Origin: Synchiropus splendidus | Lineage: Eukaryota > Chordata > Actinopteri > Syngnathiformes > Callionymidae | Direction of reading: 5' to 3' | Length of the DNA: 64,000 nucleotides | Assembly (NCBI RefSeq): GCF_027744825.2 | Contig: NC_071334.1 | Coordinates: forward strand, 57,948,937-58,012,936 | In this document: one piece after another, positions 1-14,300 of the stretch | Layout: each line of letters starts with the position of its first letter | Position numbering within the stretch: the first letter of the stretch is position 1 | Notes under the pieces: model-generated | Databases searched by the model: none | Told to the model about the DNA's origin: nothing | Seen by the model: only the letters and a program-made list of their open reading frames with translations | Made by a program: the position numbers and the translations under genes

Positions 1-1
1 G

Positions 2-97
2 AATCCAGCATTGCTTTTGGAGCAGGAGCAGTTGCTCGATGGGGCTTTTAAAAACAGGCCTTCATTTGATGATCTGGAGGTCACCCTTGGTGATTGA
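2..97 (+). CDS. C-terminal end of an unidentified protein (partial, runs off the left edge)
   Basis: An open frame enters at base 2 and encodes 31 residues before a TGA at 95-97. It begins NPALLLEQEQLLDG and ends FDDLEVTLGD. The composition is acidic and leucine-rich, as in a real protein C terminus, and the downstream DNA turns AT-rich like a 3' UTR. No splice acceptor is visible because the window starts inside or at the edge of the exon. I do not recognise the protein. The call rests only on frame and composition, and a chance open frame of this length is possible. Confidence 0.4.
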   Translation, partial: NPALLLEQEQLLDGAFKNRPSFDDLEVTLGD

Positions 98-3000
98 TTT
101 CAGAAATGAACGTGAATATTGTTCATTTGAAAATGCGTTTATTTTACATTATTATGTTTAAACGGAATCATAATAATTTTCAGTGTTGCAAGCATTTGGT
201 CTGGGGTATGTGAATATAATCAAAATATCAATACTGAGACCGATCAGGATATGAACTGGCGCAACATTGTCATACTGATACAATTTCATGCTGAATCGCC
301 ACTGATCTGGTCTGTGTTTTAAATGAAGCCCCTGCTCCTCTGCAGCCCATCAGCTTCCAGCTCTGTGGCTGTTCGCTAGCTCCACCCCCTAAATGCGCAG
401 GTATCGTACAATGGCAAACAACGACAGGGATCTGCTAGCTGGCAAGAGTTGGTGTTCAAAATTACAATTGAAGTGTAGCAATACCTGCTCTGTTAAAGTC
501 ACCACTGCTCCGTTCTGCATTCAGAGGAAGTGTGAGTATTCTTCATAAATGCATGGTTCACTTGTGGAGCTTGTCCATACGTTGGACAACAGTGCATTTT
601 GGTTTTGTTTACAATATTCCCAATTTGTTTTATTAGTGGTTTCCTACACATTGTGCTCACTAATTGTGCAGCTGTTTCATTTTTTCTTCTGCATTAATGT
701 GCACTTGCAACAACAACTGCAATGGCATGTATTTCTTTCATACATTCATTCTAAGTGCTCCTCATACTTACACTGCTGTAACTCATTAAATGGGTGGTGA
801 TACAATTTGTGTTATATATTTCTTATGTTAAAATATTGTATTGTTTTATGTGACCACTCATGACCATTTATATTGTGATATGAATTTGAGACCATATTGC
901 CCAGTGTATACTATATAAGCTCAGTGTGAGTCTAGACTGCAGTGGTTGTTAAAGGGGGTGAGGGGTGAACATGGCAACGTGGCATTCTTTGCAGAGGTGT
1001 GCATGTCACCAAGTCATGCATCTTTCCCACCAGTATAGTCAAGCAAACTCCCCAAGGCCTAAACTGAGAGTAAATTCGAAGATTGGTTTGTATTACAAAC
1101 ATGACTTAAATGGAAGTCAAACTTTTACTAGGAAAAGGGCATAGCTGAAGTTTATGCAAATCATTTCTAAACCATCTTATGAAAGTGGAAGTGGGTTGTT
1201 TTCTGGCAACACTCAAGGCGTGAGCAGAAGGTTGCACTTCAAAGCCATGTTTTAGCATTTTAAGATCACAACGACGCATCATGGGGCAAGTCTGTCGAGT
1301 GGAGACATCTACAATAACACCACAACATTGATTAAAATGGAAGGTTTTTCAAGGCCATTCATTGTCATATTTGGAGAGAGCCGATACTTCAGGCTAGCAT
1401 GTGACCAATAGATGCTCTCTCATTGACGGATATTTGCCTCACGGTATCCAGACTCATCGAGCCTTGGTAGCTGTCCGTCACATGACTTCACATGAGCTCA
1501 TATGAGTTCACTTTATTAAAAATGTTTTTTCAAAGCGAAAGAGAAAAACACCTGAACAGACTGCGAAGCTGCGATTTTGTTTTGCTATGATGAAAATAAT
1601 AAATTACACCCACATACACAGAGAATTCTGCCATTGTAATTTATTTTTCAGGATTTTCTTAAGTTACTTCTTTGACACTTTTTTACAGTACAACCAATAT
1701 CAAAAAGGACACCATCATTGCTGGCTAGCTTCATCTGTCACACATATATATTATAGATGAAAAGAGGTAGAAAAAGATTTGGCCTAAATTGGTTTCATCT
1801 GCTCTTCATAATTCATACAGAAATTTTGGTGTCACATTTGGCTGCAGCAGCTGGTTATTTCTCAGCGTGAATAACATCATCTATTGTTGGATAAAGGCGA
1901 CCGATAGAGTACACAAATGACTCACATCCACACGCACACACATACACAACAGACTGAAGCAGTGTGCATTCTGCGTTCAACATCTGGACTGCGTTTAGTC
2001 TTCAAAATCACTCCACATCTATACGTAAGACATGAAACAGGACACGCCTGCTCTGCGTTACGTCTCTGACATGAACTGGGTGGTAGTAATTTGTACGAAG
2101 GTTGTTGCAGAAACCAGCATGAACAAAGAAAAAGTCCTGTTTGGTAGGCCAATGTCAGCAGTTCACAAACTCAACGCAAAGAGACACATGAAATAATATT
2201 AATAATAATACACAGAAATAAGGAAGTCAAATGTATATGAGTGAATTAGAGGATGTGTGTATGTGAGTATGTGGTAAAAAAATACAAAAAACAAAATAAA
2301 CTTTTGTAACTTAAGCTTTATATCTGCAGGGGTTATTTAACTTTGTTGCCTAAAACACTGCCTTCTCATTCAAATTAGTCATTGAAAATGCTTTTTGATT
2401 CTTCTTGATGAAAACTAGGAGGACAGGTGTCATGTTCGCAGCTCAGCAGCATCAACGGAGATCATGGAGATCACTGCACTGCAAAACCAGTCAATCTCAA
2501 ACGACCACAGAGGAGAGTGACCTTCAGTATTAACAACAGACTCCTTGATGCTGCTGCAGGCTGACATTTTAGTAATTGCTCTGGGTCAGGCAACTAAGTG
2601 CAGTCACTTAAAAGCAAGCGGCCTTCCTGGTCCATCTGACTCACCATGTCTCACCTATTGATTGATACGACTGAATCAACAACTTCAGATAAGACAAGGT
2701 AAGAACATACTTCACTGGTCCTCTTGCGAGGAAATTCAGTTTGTCAGGTAACAGTAACAGCATCTGGAAAAAAGCAATTCACAGGATGCGACACTTCGAT
2801 AGCAGGGCTCCACCTAGACATATTCACATTGTAGGGTTCCATGCCGTTAAAGCACTGGGGAGAACCCTGAATAGCACAGCGTTGACTAGTAAAGCAATCC
2901 GATAGCGCACTCCTCCGCCAAGCAGCTTTCACTCTCACTTAGCAACCTTTAGGAAGTTACACACAATCTTCTTGCTACAGTCGCATGGAAGTTGATTTGT

Positions 3001-6000
3001 TTTTGTGACTCGATTCTAAACTGAGATTCAATTCTTCGCCAATATTTTCCCATCAGAGGGGGGAAATCCCAGTGCATGGGGCCCATGTATGCTCCTAAAG
3101 GGGGGAGAACCCTGTATAGTGTCTGCTCATGACATGGAAGATGTAACAAAAACTGAGAAGCCCAAAAAAGGGAGGCCTCTTCCAGGTGAATCAGTCAGCC
3201 AAAACGTGACAGCAGGTGCAGGTAGGAAGTGAGATCGATAGGTGAAGTATAAATTGTTCAGCCTTTTAATGAAGTTCTTCCATCGGACTGATACAGCATT
3301 GTCCCGAGTGAGGTGTCTGTCTTTGTTTCAATATCAATTTAAAAACCTGGCTTTTCCATACAGTAAAAAAAAACAACAACTCATCACTTCACAACAACGG
3401 CGTCAGATATTGATGTTAACAACATCACATCTTCAGCACCCTGTCGCTGACAATCACTCAGACACTGTCTCTTGTCACTCACTGTCTCGCACATACACAG
3501 TTTAGCCCCAAATTAAAGCTGGCAGAACACTGTGTGATGTTGCGTGTGAATGAGACAGGATTCCCCCGGCTTTGTCGCTTCGTGTCGGGTTACCAAAGAG
3601 GAGCCAAAGATGTTATGTGTGCTAATATTTCCAATCAGATCAACATCTGTTCCAGTTATGTGAAGTGAAGATTTTTTTCCCCTCACAGCGAGTGCAGGTT
3701 TTGTCTGGGCAACCCATATACCATAATGCTCTATTGAGCTCTTGTTTGATTCAGATGCACATTAAAAATCATACTTTATTTCCCAAACATCATGTGCGTT
3801 ACAATGTACAAGTGTGATCAGAAGTAAATTGTGTAGTTATTGTACAAGACTTACTTCTGATCTCCACGATGGAGACACATGTGCATGCTAAGGTTCATAA
3901 TTGTAGTTCTAAATGCATTTAAATACGAGAAACTATCATCATTAGCCATGCCTTGGCAAAAGACAAAAGTGAAAATTGTTGGATGTTGGATATTTCGCAG
4001 GCATCCACTTCACTATTGGCAGTGTCGTCCTCTGCTGTGTCCCTGAATAGGACTCATTGAGTGCATTGAATGAAAAACAGCCATCTCAGTGGAGAGATGT
4101 GGAAACATTTTTTATGACCTGAGAAACAGGACTGCTTGACTGCGTATAATAAGTTCGAGAATATAATATGGATTAGTAATAATTTAAGAACATTATTTGT
4201 AATCTGTCATCTCTACACTTTGAGTCTGTTTTGTCATTTGTGTGTTATGGTCAGTCAGTTGTTTCTGACCTAGACCTAGTCTCAAGAGTACTCCAGCAGT
4301 TTTTCTTGAAACCCCTCATGTTGCTAAAGTAGACTAGTGCCAAACGGGCAGTAATTCAAGCACCGCAACATTAACCAATGTTTTCTTTGAAGTCTACTCA
4401 GTATAGCACTCAGTTACAGGTGTAATATGACCATAACAGAATTAACAAACTTCAGGTATTCAGTCAAGAATTTACTATTCTTCGATTTCCCATAAGAATA
4501 ATAAGAATATTTTATTTAAATACTCAATTTCAAGGTTATGTTCAGTACAAATCTGCCTTCTCTGTCTGTCTGTGTTGATGCACATTACTTGGTTATTCCA
4601 ATCACGAAACAACAGAGAAACAATGAAGCAAAGGGGTAGGTCTTGACATTTACTGAATTGTGACAATAAAAACACCGGTTTTTCATCACGAGAAGCAGGC
4701 GTCCTATTGTGGTCCTCTCTTCATATGGGCAACCTGAATGCGAGACCTAGTTTCGCAAGCAATGGACTTCAGGCATTATGTTTCTTCCTGGATTTTTCTG
4801 TGAAAAATACACCAAAAATCGTCTCGTTCATGCCCAACTCCATGAAACGTTATTTGTTATCCGTTTGTTCTGATGTTCCCACCTACGTTTAATACATTTG
4901 AACACATGAGATCATTTCTCTGATGGCATGGCAGCCTTCATACAAGCCATGGCAGTGTGCCCCACTCTTTTACATTTAGCGGGAAACCTGTTACCTGATA
5001 CCGATTTCTGCTGCTTGTTTTATTTTTCTTTTCTAAATCACACTCAAAAGTCACAATTTATTAAAATGAATTACACAAACCTATTAAATAACATCTATAC
5101 TGAACAACACTGAATAGAAAACACTAACTTTTAAAGCCAAATAAACAAAAATAAATAAACAATACAAATCGTTTAATGTTTAATATTAAATAAAAAATCT
5201 AATCCCATGTCAATGAACAATTAACAGATCAAGTCCACAATGTAAACTTCAGTCTTCACTTGCAATGTACCGGAATGTTGCCTTAGAACTTGACCAAACT
5301 GCTCCTCTTTTCATCCATTACACGTCCAGGGAATGAGTATCTGGCATCCAGGTTTGGTATTACTATCGTTGGACACCGCACCTATCCCTGTAAGTGTGAC
5401 TGAAACTTAACACAGAAAGGTCAGCTCTCCACTATTTTGACTGCACTGAACCATTTCCCCAACGCTCTGATTTTGGACCTGATGCAAGCTGATCACTTGA
5501 CATCGTGTTCCAAAGTGGTATACAGTGCCATCTTTCATATTATAGTGTTCCTATTATATATATATATATATATATATAAATAAAATTGTGGTCCCTGTGG
5601 CGACTGAAGAATCATGTTAAAGTCGCTTGTGATTTCAAAAGGCGGCAACCAGAATATACATGAACATGTTGAAATTGTGATTTCAGAGAAGTTCAGGAAG
5701 TCAAAATAAGATGCCACCAACCTCATGATGTGGCACTTGTACGTCACATGTTGAACAAACACACCCACAAGCGGGGCAAGTTAGTCACCCAACATAATTT
5801 CATGGCTTATGTGGTCAATAGCCGGCCAGAAAAAGATCATCCAAAAAAAATCTCACAATGCACTCTCTTGGTTGAGGCTCAGATCTGTATTGTTGATAGG
5901 CAATGCTCCTTATCAAATATTGATTTTCTGCACAAAATTCTCAACATTACACTGTACTACACTGCACGCACACCACTTCACACCAGTTTGAGATTAAGTT

Positions 6001-6767
6001 TTAGATTTAGTCAACACTCTAAATAGGCACTGAGCATAAAAGGAGGAAGGACATGGTGCAGAATGATAAATAAAGTTGTGTATTCCCAAAGTATTCCTCC
6101 CCTACGAAATAAAACATACAAGCGGCTGCACAATTTTGGAACACCAAGTCCAAGAATGTTTTTGTTGCGTCTTTAGAAATTCATGATACGCCAGGTCCAC
6201 TGTCAAGTTAGGGTAAGCAAAACATGATTTCACCACAGACGCTATAAAAAAGTTTTTTTGATCTTCAGACCTTCCACAGAAAGAAAACACATTTCACAGT
6301 CCTCGTGATCATAATGTTATGACACAGTAGTCACGCACTAGTATTTAATAAATAAGTAAATATATATCAGGCACGGCTCGACTGCAACAACTATTTTGCC
6401 CAAATCACTGACTATTTGAGTTAATGATAGTGTATACGTGACACTTACCTAGCGTGACACATTTTTCAAAACTCGTAAGGAACTCCACAGACAATGCCAA
6501 TAAAGTGTCATCCGCTACCCTTAGCGCTCATCCAACTAATGGAAACGGAACCAGCCAGAAGCTCCCCGCCCAAACAAGATGTCCAGTATTGCATCATTTG
6601 TTACAGACGGAAGTGAGAACAGACAAACAAAGATGCCAGGGACTCAAGTGCTGCTTAACTGGGGGGCACAACTACTTTGTAGCCACAATAAATATTCACT
6701 TATTCATAAAAAAACATTGGCGTTTTAATATTGAACCTGAAGCACTGAGTAAAAGGACCTCAAGAAT
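98..6767. other. Intergenic stretch without a recognisable gene
   Basis: AT-rich sequence. The ORFs here are short and have low-complexity or non-protein-like composition. Small features include a CA-rich patch near 1,928-1,950 and a (TA)n run near 5,556-5,578. The first kilobase or so may be the 3' UTR of the gene ending at 97. I see no exon chain, RNA gene or complete transposon. Confidence 0.5.
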
Positions 6768-7976
6768 TAGGGCTGTCGATTTACAGGCACCGATATGAGC
6801 ATTTATGATATGATCGGCCGATTAAATAACAAATACGATTTTTTTTTTTTAATAAGATGCTATTTATATTAATACTTGATGAGAAAGGTTATTACTCTTC
6901 AAAATGTTAATGCATTTCCCTGAAAATAACACGACATAAGAGCTAACCAGCCACAATGGTGGTCATTTGGCAATACTTCTCAGTCTAGTAAAATGACAAC
7001 CGAATTGCAGTTCGCAATGTGTGCACCCAGGGACTCAGACGCAGCAGCAAAACAAGACACATGGCCCCAAATCACTGCTCCGACGTCAAGAGCTACCAAG
7101 AGGCCAACAAATGCTAACCAGAGCTAAGCACAGGCTAAACCAATACTAATGGAGCGTATTGTTGTTGACACCACTGAATGCACCATGGTACTTGAAGAAG
7201 AGCTGGATAATTAAAGCATTGGAGTTGGCTAATGTTTAAAAGCCAATTTATTTATCACTTCATTATCTTTTTGGAAAAGTCACTCATGATTGGTCAAAAT
7301 GTGGACATACACTGAGCAAATGAGGGATGGAGTGGCGACATACAGGGGTTGGACAAAATAATGGAAAGACCTTAAAGCTTCTTTAGCTTCAAGGTGTTTC
7401 CATTATTTTGTCCAACCCTTGTATATAGGCAGCAAAGATGCATGGGCATAAGTGAGAGAGAAAGACAGAGCAATGAGAGAGACCCTGGCCGCACCAGTTT
7501 CAGAGACGACACACTGGCAAGTGAAGAAATTGAGAAAGAATTAACAGCGTAGTCTGCGAAAGAAACATATTTGTTGTTCATTTTAGCTTCACCTGGAACA
7601 CTTTCAGTTTACTTGTGAACTTGGACGTGAATATTTCTGTAAGCATACGGCCCTTATTTGACGGCACGCCGCGATAGTATGGGGCTAACTTTCGCTTGGC
7701 TACCTTCTTGGTAGTGCCCGAATTCGGAGCAGTGAATTGAGGCCAGGTGCCTTATTTTGTCCACAATTGCAATTTGGTTGTCATTTACCTTGACAGAGTA
7801 GTATTGAAGTGTGATTTTACCAGAGAAACGCTTACTTTGTTTGGTCAATTTTGCATCGTGATGTGAAATTTAAAAGAGCAATACCAACAACACAGTATGA
7901 ACATAGGTAGAATCTTATTAAAATAAAGAAAAAAATGCCCAATAAATCGGCCGGCCAATTGATCAGGACAGCCCTA
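6768..7976. mobile_element. Non-autonomous hAT-like DNA transposon (about 1.2 kb)
   Basis: The element opens with TAGGGCTGTC and closes with the exact inverse GACAGCCCTA, terminal inverted repeats of the hAT (Ac/hobo) type. The interior is AT-rich, has GGCCGGCC-like motifs near both ends and holds no transposase frame. The flanking octamers (tcaagaat on the left, gttcctat on the right) do not match, so the target duplication is lost or an end is slightly misplaced. A palindromic mini-mariner is inserted at 7,341-7,423. Part of the interior (about 7,430-7,590) is related, in inverse orientation, to 22,470-22,600. Confidence 0.65.
7341..7423. mobile_element. Palindromic Tc1/mariner-type MITE nested in the hAT-like element
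   Basis: About 80 bp with a near-perfect hairpin structure. It starts TACAGGGGTTGGACAAAAT and ends with the inverse ATTTTGTCCAACCCTTGTA. The TA dinucleotides at both ends fit TA target duplication. It has no coding capacity and would fold into a long hairpin. The family assignment rests on the TA ends and the short palindromic form. Confidence 0.75.
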
Positions 7977-8100
7977 GTTCCTATGAAGAAAACGAGTGTC
8001 ACATAACTTCAAAAAAATAAAATGAAACATGCATGATTTATCAATGAAATCCCAAATGAAGTTGCTGCACGTACATGAACTGATAAACAGCAGCTAGAAA

Positions 8101-8798
8101 TACAGTGGTACCTCAGTTCTCGACCACAATCCATTCCAGACCGCCGTTCAAGAAGCGATTTGTTCGAAATCTGAATCGACTTTTCCCATTACAATTAATG
8201 GAAAAAGAAATCATGGGTAAAAATTTTATAGGAGTGAATGTAGAGTGTCTGCTGCAGGTGCGCTGTTCATCTATGTGTGTGGCGGCTGCATGTTGGAGGG
8301 GTTGCCGAGTGAGTGACGTCTCTCCAGAAGTGAAGAGGTGCCCGGTGCGTGTCCAGCTCTGAATGTGTGCTTCTGTGCAGTTTGGCTGTGACAAAGTCAT
8401 AAACCAAGTAACGCTCTGTCCCAGACTCGCCTCATCCCTGTCCCAGCTCCAGCCCACAACAGGACATCAAACCCTGGAGTGTGAGCTCCAGCCTCGGAGG
8501 TGTGGAGAGCGAGCACCTCCCCTGTGACACTCTACCACGGTCCAGTGCAGAGACAGGAAAGGTTTTACACCTCAATATGAAGAAAAAACAGTCATTAAAT
8601 GTAGCTAACGGGACAATAACAAAGCGTGTTGTGGGTCAGCTGATCGGTCCGCGCACATTGTGTTTTTTCCGGCTTTGTTCGGGGTTGTTCGAGTTCTGGA
8701 TTTGCGTTCGGAATCAGAAGCAAAAAAATCTCGAAATTTTTGTTCAAACTCTGATTTGTTTGAAGTCCGGGACGTTCGAAAACTGAGGTACCACTGTA
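8101..8798. mobile_element. 694-bp inverted-repeat element with TA target duplication (pogo/Tigger-like)
   Basis: The left end TA-CAGTGGTACCTCAGTT and the right end AACTGAGGTACCACTG-TA are exact inverses over at least 14 bp, and both are flanked by TA. The homology extends inward, with TTCGAA-type motifs on both sides. The overlapping ORFs on both strands look like chance frames, because none shows a DDE transposase motif. It is probably a deletion derivative mobilised in trans. The pogo/Tigger assignment is inferred from the CAGTGGTACCTC terminus and the TA duplication. Confidence 0.8.
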
Positions 8799-11300
8799 TC
8801 AGATTGTGTCAATAGGAGTTACCAGAAAAGCATCATGGTCTGGTTGTTCTAAAAATGGAGAGCAGTTATTATTCTTGTTGTTATAGGATGCTGTACTGTT
8901 GCGTAGCCTATCGTGGGGGGCGTGGCTAATAACATGTGCGGTAATAGACATGAGAAGACAGTATAATAACAGCACTATTTTAAGTTAATTCTGGGACTCT
9001 TTCAATGTGCACAAATCAAACACATGTGCATATAATAAGTGAATGAGGTCAACACGTGTGTAACCGAAGTCGGTACCTGTGTGACAATTGCGTTTAGAGG
9101 GTGAATGAAGCAGGCAAATGAAGGATGGACAAAAATGCACTCAGGTTTACACTGCAAGACAAGAGCGAGGGGAGAAACATTTGCTTGAATCACACTGTAT
9201 CCCTTAAAGTGATGAAGACAATGAGCAGTTTCTAAAAAGCTGAAGGAACAGAAGGCATTTGTCATCATCTGCAGGTTCTGCAGGGCCAGCGTCAGCCATG
9301 TTGCTCGCTTCTTCCACTCATACTTATTGAAAGCCCGGAGAGGAGCGAGGTGAGGAAGAGGAGGGATGGAAAGGTGTGAAGCATGATGACAGTTCGACCG
9401 CATAACTGCGGAAAACGCAGAAAGGTGCCAGACAGAAAGAAAGCAGCAGACGGGGTTCGGTCTGCTGCTGTGGCTCCCCCCGCCCCTCCCCCTGCCAGAC
9501 CAACCGTCGGCGGGAGAACGCCAGTGACAAAACGAGCGCTTCAGTGTGTGTTGTTTTCAGCTGTTTACCTGCGCGGCTGACAAGCTGGCGAACAGACAGG
9601 TGTACGTTTGATTTGGTCTTACCGTTAGTGTAATACAGATATGAAGGTGGAGGTGGGCTGTGGTGGGCGTACTCCTGCTCCCCTGCTGTCTTTCCACTGA
9701 GCCGCTTTCGACTTCACCCGAACCAGCAGAGACTCCACAGCCATCTCACCACGGAAGAGTGAAGTCAGGCACAAACACACGTCGCCGTTCTGGTCTATCC
9801 TTTCAGAATAAAAGGAGCCCATGCCATCGTCTCGAAAAGAAGGTCAAAAGCTTGTAAAAAGGTGTGCCGTCTGAAAAATGCACCTGCCATTCAAGTTCGA
9901 AGGTTTAAGTGAGTTTCATATTTAGTTATATTGTCATACGCAGAGTAAACGGTTAGGCAAAATAAGTTGCAAGAGACACAAAGCTTCGTCTGACCTGGCA
10001 GCTGAGGACAGCGTGGCGAGGTCAGGACCTCTTCACTTTGACTACTGCCCCAGTGTCCAGACTTCTGATAAGCAGAAGAAAGTGGGTCGTTGTCATCTTC
10101 TTACTGTTGATTTGTGACAACCAAATCAAAGTGAATAGCCCCAGGATGTTTCTGAGTCTGACTGCTGCTATATTTTTGGTAACTTTTAAGTATAATATAA
10201 AAACGTAACTAGAAATTCCAGGTATAATATGCTTTGATAACTAATTGTTATTAAATTTTAGTCATGCACATAGGCTTTTGTGTGTTTGTGTTAGGAAGCC
10301 TCTTTTTTTCACTATCATATCTTGTCTGAATACTTTGATCATACACATTTAAGACTTTGTTTCATGCAGGATCATAATATCACTTCATATTTCTGTTGTG
10401 TTGTACAGATACGTACGTTTCCTTAAATTATTTTATTAACTTATTATAATTTATAGTGTCATGACCTTTATTCATACTTTCTGTCTGTCTGTTTTCATTT
10501 AAAATTCATATTTTTGAATTATGTTCTGCAATATTTGACAGTAATATTTGTTCGGTCAACTGATGCCACAAAGGTGTGAAAAAAAGACACTTTTATTTTG
10601 TTTTACCGGTCCATTTCAGTGATGAATGCCGCCACCTTGATGCTCCCCACACTCTCTCCCCGCCCCTGCCGCACTCTGCCAAATAGTGCATCCGAGACGG
10701 AATACAAGGACACAAACTGGCGCATTACGCTGTATTTTCCCCACTAGCTTAATGGTGAGCCGTCCTGCCGCTGAATGCGACAGTGAGGAAGATGGACAGA
10801 CCAATGTCAGAAATGTTGCTAAAAGCAGATGACAGCAATTCAGTTGATTCCCTGCTGGAAGTGTGTTTTTTTCCTCATAATTTTCTTTTGTTTCATCTGA
10901 CACACTAAAAAAGTGTGACAGCTGAAATTAAAAGCAGGTGCTTGGTCAGTGAGATTTTACCTGTGATGCAAGAGGATGAAGTCAAGGGTCATAGATGGAA
11001 CACCATTATCACAATATAGAGTTTTCATGTTTTCCAAGGACTCCAACTTAAACAGCCCTGAAATGTTGTGAGTGGACATGGTGCCTGGATCCCCTCCCTG
11101 TTGGACCATACTGCTTCTGTTGCTGTGCTTCTCCACACTCTCGACTTGAGCCAAAGCATTGTTAGAGCCTTGCCAACCTAGTGGGCTTCATAATAACCAG
11201 GCTGATGCTATAGTGAAAAAAACTATGGTGAAATCACTGGAACAGTTTCCTTATTAATAAGTTAAGACATTTGCATTGACATGACGTCCACCCAGCCCTC
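8799..11300. other. Spacer with a CpG-rich block near 9,380-9,900
   Basis: Mostly AT-rich. The segment at about 9,380-9,600, and more weakly to 9,830, is clearly richer in GC and CpG than its surroundings and contains a C-rich tract at 9,474-9,494. It could be a small CpG island with a first exon or promoter, but no convincing splice donor, signal peptide or domain was found in its frames. The remainder to the 3' end of the kelch gene shows no gene. Confidence 0.35.
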
Positions 11301-14300
11301 TCACATTCCTTTGAACTGCTGCATGATGGAGAGGAGATGCTCGCTGCGTTTCTGGATGTTGCCCTGTTCCTCCTTGAGCCTCTGCTGCTCCTGCAGCACC
11401 TCCTCCTGCGAGACAGGGAAGAAATCAGCTGGGTGCAGATACAAGACGCGATGGACTTGAGGGATCAAAACACAGTTTTGACAGGACATAAAGAAACTTG
11501 AGGGACATGAAATGGGTAACAACAGAAGTGGAAAGCTCTGAACTAGCTTGTTGTCATGTGACAGTCTCATCGTGCCTCGACATACCAGTGTGACCCTGTA
11601 ATGAAATCATTTGATGAACACATCTGATGTGTTTCTTGCCCGGTTACGGCAGGATTTGTGCCAGCACCCCACATGACATTAGGAATGTGTGATTTCCTGC
11701 TGGAGGCTGTGTCCAGTGATGCATCTATTTGTTCTGAAGAAGAATAATGGGCAAGTGCTTCCTCAAGAGGCAACTAAGATCTTCACTTCTTCATATGCAT
11801 CTTCTGACCCTGAGTCTGCAGAGCTCCCTCCTCTCCCGGTCGTTCTCCTCAGCTCGTGCTCGAAGCCACGACTCATTTTGGGAGCGATGTCTGTCGAGCA
11901 TCTCTTGGAGCTCCTGGAGGTCCAACATATACATTAGACGTATTCCAGAGAGGATGGTTGCACATTTGAAGACAGGAGTCAACATATTTTCGGAGGTCGC
12001 CTGGTTTATTTAGAGGTTGGATTATGAAGGTTCTGCAGGAGAGTTTTCTGTTATTGTCCGGATTACAGCCTGGTGATGAACCGGTGAGTCCACACCATCT
12101 GACCACAAGATTGTCACTTCACAGCATGCAACATAAACAATTTCAAAATTACTATTACTATTATTGTGGTCGTCAGATTTTTTTTCTTCTGCCTGGGCGC
12201 AAGTATTATTAGAACATAGCTCTGTCAATAAAAATATATATATTACAGATTATCGCCACATTTTTTATTTTTTGAATGTTGATGATGTAATATTAAAGGC
12301 ATCATTTAAAAAAAATGAAATTAAAGATATAGGAAAATGTGCTTGAAAAAATATTGTAAGCAGAGCATAATAAATATGCTCTCAATACAATTATTCCACA
12401 AAGTTATTACAGTATCATTACATAGTCATAGTACAAAACTTGAGTTCTCTGATGAAAATATATTTTAGATTTTAAAGTCAAACACATTCTTATTCACCTG
12501 CTGCTGTTGCTGTTTCTGCAGCTCGTGGTTCTCTTTCTCTCTCTGCAGAGTCGAAGCAGCTTTTGCCAGCTCTGACTTCTCTCTAGATAGAATACAAGTT
12601 TGGTAGGCAGAAGAGAGAAACATGTATGTGGTGAACTGTGGAAAGATATCCTCAGTACCCGTCCAGCTTCTGGAACTCCTGGTCCAGGAGGGTGAAAGCA
12701 GTCTGGATCATCCTCATGGCTTGATCCCGCACCATGCTGAAGTCTCTGTGGACAAACACCTGGAGGAGAGGCCTTCAGATTCCCTCACTCGTCTGCATGA
12801 CTGAAAATACATTTGCAGCTGCAACACTATTCTCACACTCAGCAAAAGAACGCTCGGATTTTCCCCTTCCAACTCAGCTGAAACATGTCTTACAACACAA
12901 TAGGTGTGTGTGTGTGCCATTGTGTGAGTGTGTGTCCATCACCTCCGACGTCGCTGCTGCATTCCTGGACTGGCTGGACGGTGCAGAATCATTCAGCTCA
13001 TAGCGAACATTGGGAACCTTCGTGGGAGTGAAACTTTTGACAGTCGACATGATGAGTCAAAGGGGCTTTTCACAACGCAAGCCACTCGGATGTGGACACA
13101 CACCTGTGACTGACTCCCTGGAGACCAAGCTCAGACAGAATCTCCTTCATCACTGTGAGAGAGCAGGTGTTCATTCATGAAGGTTCTTAATACAATGTGT
13201 CACTTCAGTCTCAGAAATTACCAGGTTGTCTCTCTGAGGGGTTGATGAGTTTCATCACCTTCAGATCATTAAACTCTTGCTCTTCATTCTTCCCTCCAAA
13301 TATATAGAGCTGCCAAGCACACAACGTTTCCGACAGGTGAAAAAATGCACCCAAACACTCTGATAATTCATCATCAGCATAATTCAAATAAGCACTTACA
13401 AGAGCTACACTTGGTAGTAGAACACTCCCTTCACTGCATTTAAGGGTCGATATTGAAAGATCAGTTACAGCTGACTTACAGCTTGGCTTAGAAAGTCCAA
13501 AATGACACACAATTCAACCATTCTAAGTCCACCAGGTCAGTCTCCGTGGTGAACCTCCAGCCTCCTCACGTCACCTCTTGTCTCAACAAGGGGCATAAAG
13601 GCTGCGGAAACCAACAGGTCACTCACATCTACACTCTTGTGTCCACACCTCACGTGTCTGCATGATACTTATGTCATGAAACACTATTTTTGCAGTCACA
13701 AGATCCAAACATAACAATTGCACAGTGCTTGCTGGAAGTTGAGTATACCCCCGTATACACAATAAAAGATTATTTTGAACAAAGGAACGGGACCACTCAC
13801 CTCGTTCTTAAAGGTAAATAAAAAAATTTAAAAAAATGACTGCTACATTTAAAAAATACTAACGTGACTATGGAGGATGAAAGCAGAGTGTCCATTTCTA
13901 CGAGCCGGAGGAATCCCGACGTACAGAGGAACCTTCCACTTCATTTTACCTGTGAGCGACACAACAACAACGAGGCGAATGTTTAACCAGATATAAGCGC
14001 TATTATAAGTACAAAACTGTCCTTTTCAGTTCTCACCGATGCTGAGTTTATGAATCTCATTGGACGAGACCACGGTGCCGTCCTCGTTCGAGCTCTTCCC
14101 ACCAAACATGTAGATGTCCTTGAAAAGAGGGGGTAGATTAATGTGCCTGTATCTTTGTGCAAGAGATGATTAAGTGTGTGTGTAGGCACTTTATCATGGT
14201 GAGCAGTCAGCGAGTGCCCGGAGCAGGCGACTGGCGACTCTCCTTTCAGTTCCCATTTCTGCCAAACCAAGCTCTCTGAAAATACATGGTAAAATTAACA

